In this document: positions 40,124 to 40,231 of the stretch, one piece after another
How positions within the stretch are numbered: the first letter of the stretch is position 1
Layout: each line of letters opens with the position of its first letter
Virus record (IMG/VR): IMGVR_UViG_3300028178_000005
Coordinates: 1 to 40,231 of that record
Reading direction: 5' to 3' (one strand)
Source of the DNA: a virus
Length of the DNA: 40,231 bases
Made by a program: the position numbers and the translations under genes
The notes under the pieces: generated by a model
Told to the model about the DNA's origin: nothing
Database searches by the model: none
What the model saw: only the letters and a program-made list of their open reading frames with translations

Positions 40124-40231
40124 CATGGCGGGCGCTATCGCACACGTGTTGCATCTGCAGGTCAAGTGCAAAATCAGATATGCGGGCTGGCGGATTGCTA
40201 CCGGAATCGGGCGGATCGGTAGCAATCGGTA
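40095..40231. repeat. Right copy of 137-bp terminal direct repeat
   Basis: Same sequence as 1-137 apart from one base (40105). It includes the 11-bp inverted repeat (40193-40227) and the start of the winged-helix gene. Confidence 0.93.

Noticed and set aside
1-40231. Phage RNA polymerase, DNA polymerase, methyltransferase or dedicated toxin-antitoxin pair
   Set aside because: No frame shows the corresponding motifs; small ribbon-helix-helix proteins have no toxin partner nearby.

Overview
The window is one complete temperate podovirus genome, not a piece of bacterial chromosome. Positions 1-137 repeat at 40095-40231 with a single mismatch (11 g versus 40105 t), so the contig closes into a circle of about 40,094 bp. 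Virion genes follow a short-tailed (T7/P22-like) plan: small and large terminase, head-tail connector type portal, scaffold, capsid, adaptor, nozzle, three internal or ejected proteins and a fibre. There is no tape measure, tail sheath or tail tube of a long-tailed phage, and no T7-type RNA polymerase or DNA polymerase. Temperate life is shown by a tyrosine integrase, an attP that carries the 5' half of a tRNA-Arg(TCT) gene, an excisionase-like protein, a divergently transcribed repressor-like gene and a BRO-type antirepressor.

The host cannot be read directly. The DNA is visibly GC-rich. The replication protein carries a BT4734/VirE-N-like domain of the kind common in Bacteroidota and Verrucomicrobiota. 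Most start codons lack a Shine-Dalgarno sequence and instead follow unstructured A/C-rich leaders. High GC plus these traits suggests a Verrucomicrobiota or related host, but this is inference.

Layout, mostly on the minus strand. 1-532 is a gene-free region full of inverted repeats, lying between the end of the early operon and the first packaging gene; it is a candidate origin, pac or promoter region. 533-11858 is the early leftward operon (reading from 11858 down): two small regulators, BRO antirepressor, pentapeptide-repeat protein, excisionase-like HTH, two tiny membrane peptides, an OB-fold-like DNA-binding candidate, a structured RNA leader (8401-8617), several small unknown genes, a coiled-coil protein, a RusA resolvase, a Pif1/RecD-like helicase and a primase-helicase. 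11859-11958 is the divergent control region with two palindromes. 11959-12875 is the only plus-strand block (repressor-like gene and an unknown). 12878-13912 is the integrase and 13913-14214 is attP with two pairs of arm-type repeats. 14215-16136 is a translationally coupled lysis cassette (unknown, inner-membrane spanin/holin candidate, lipoprotein, FnIII membrane protein, CHAP endolysin). 16133-18571 is the fibre. 18613-28548 encodes the ejected proteins, including a 2,417-residue giant. 28561-32452 holds tail genes, 32531-35189 capsid, decoration and scaffold, and 35186-40123 portal and packaging.

Many neighbouring late genes overlap by ATGA or GTGA, so translation is probably coupled. A 19-bp sequence that can form a small hairpin recurs three times in the late half, each time just before a gene group (66-residue gene/portal, capsid, fibre), and is the best candidate for a phage-specific expression signal.
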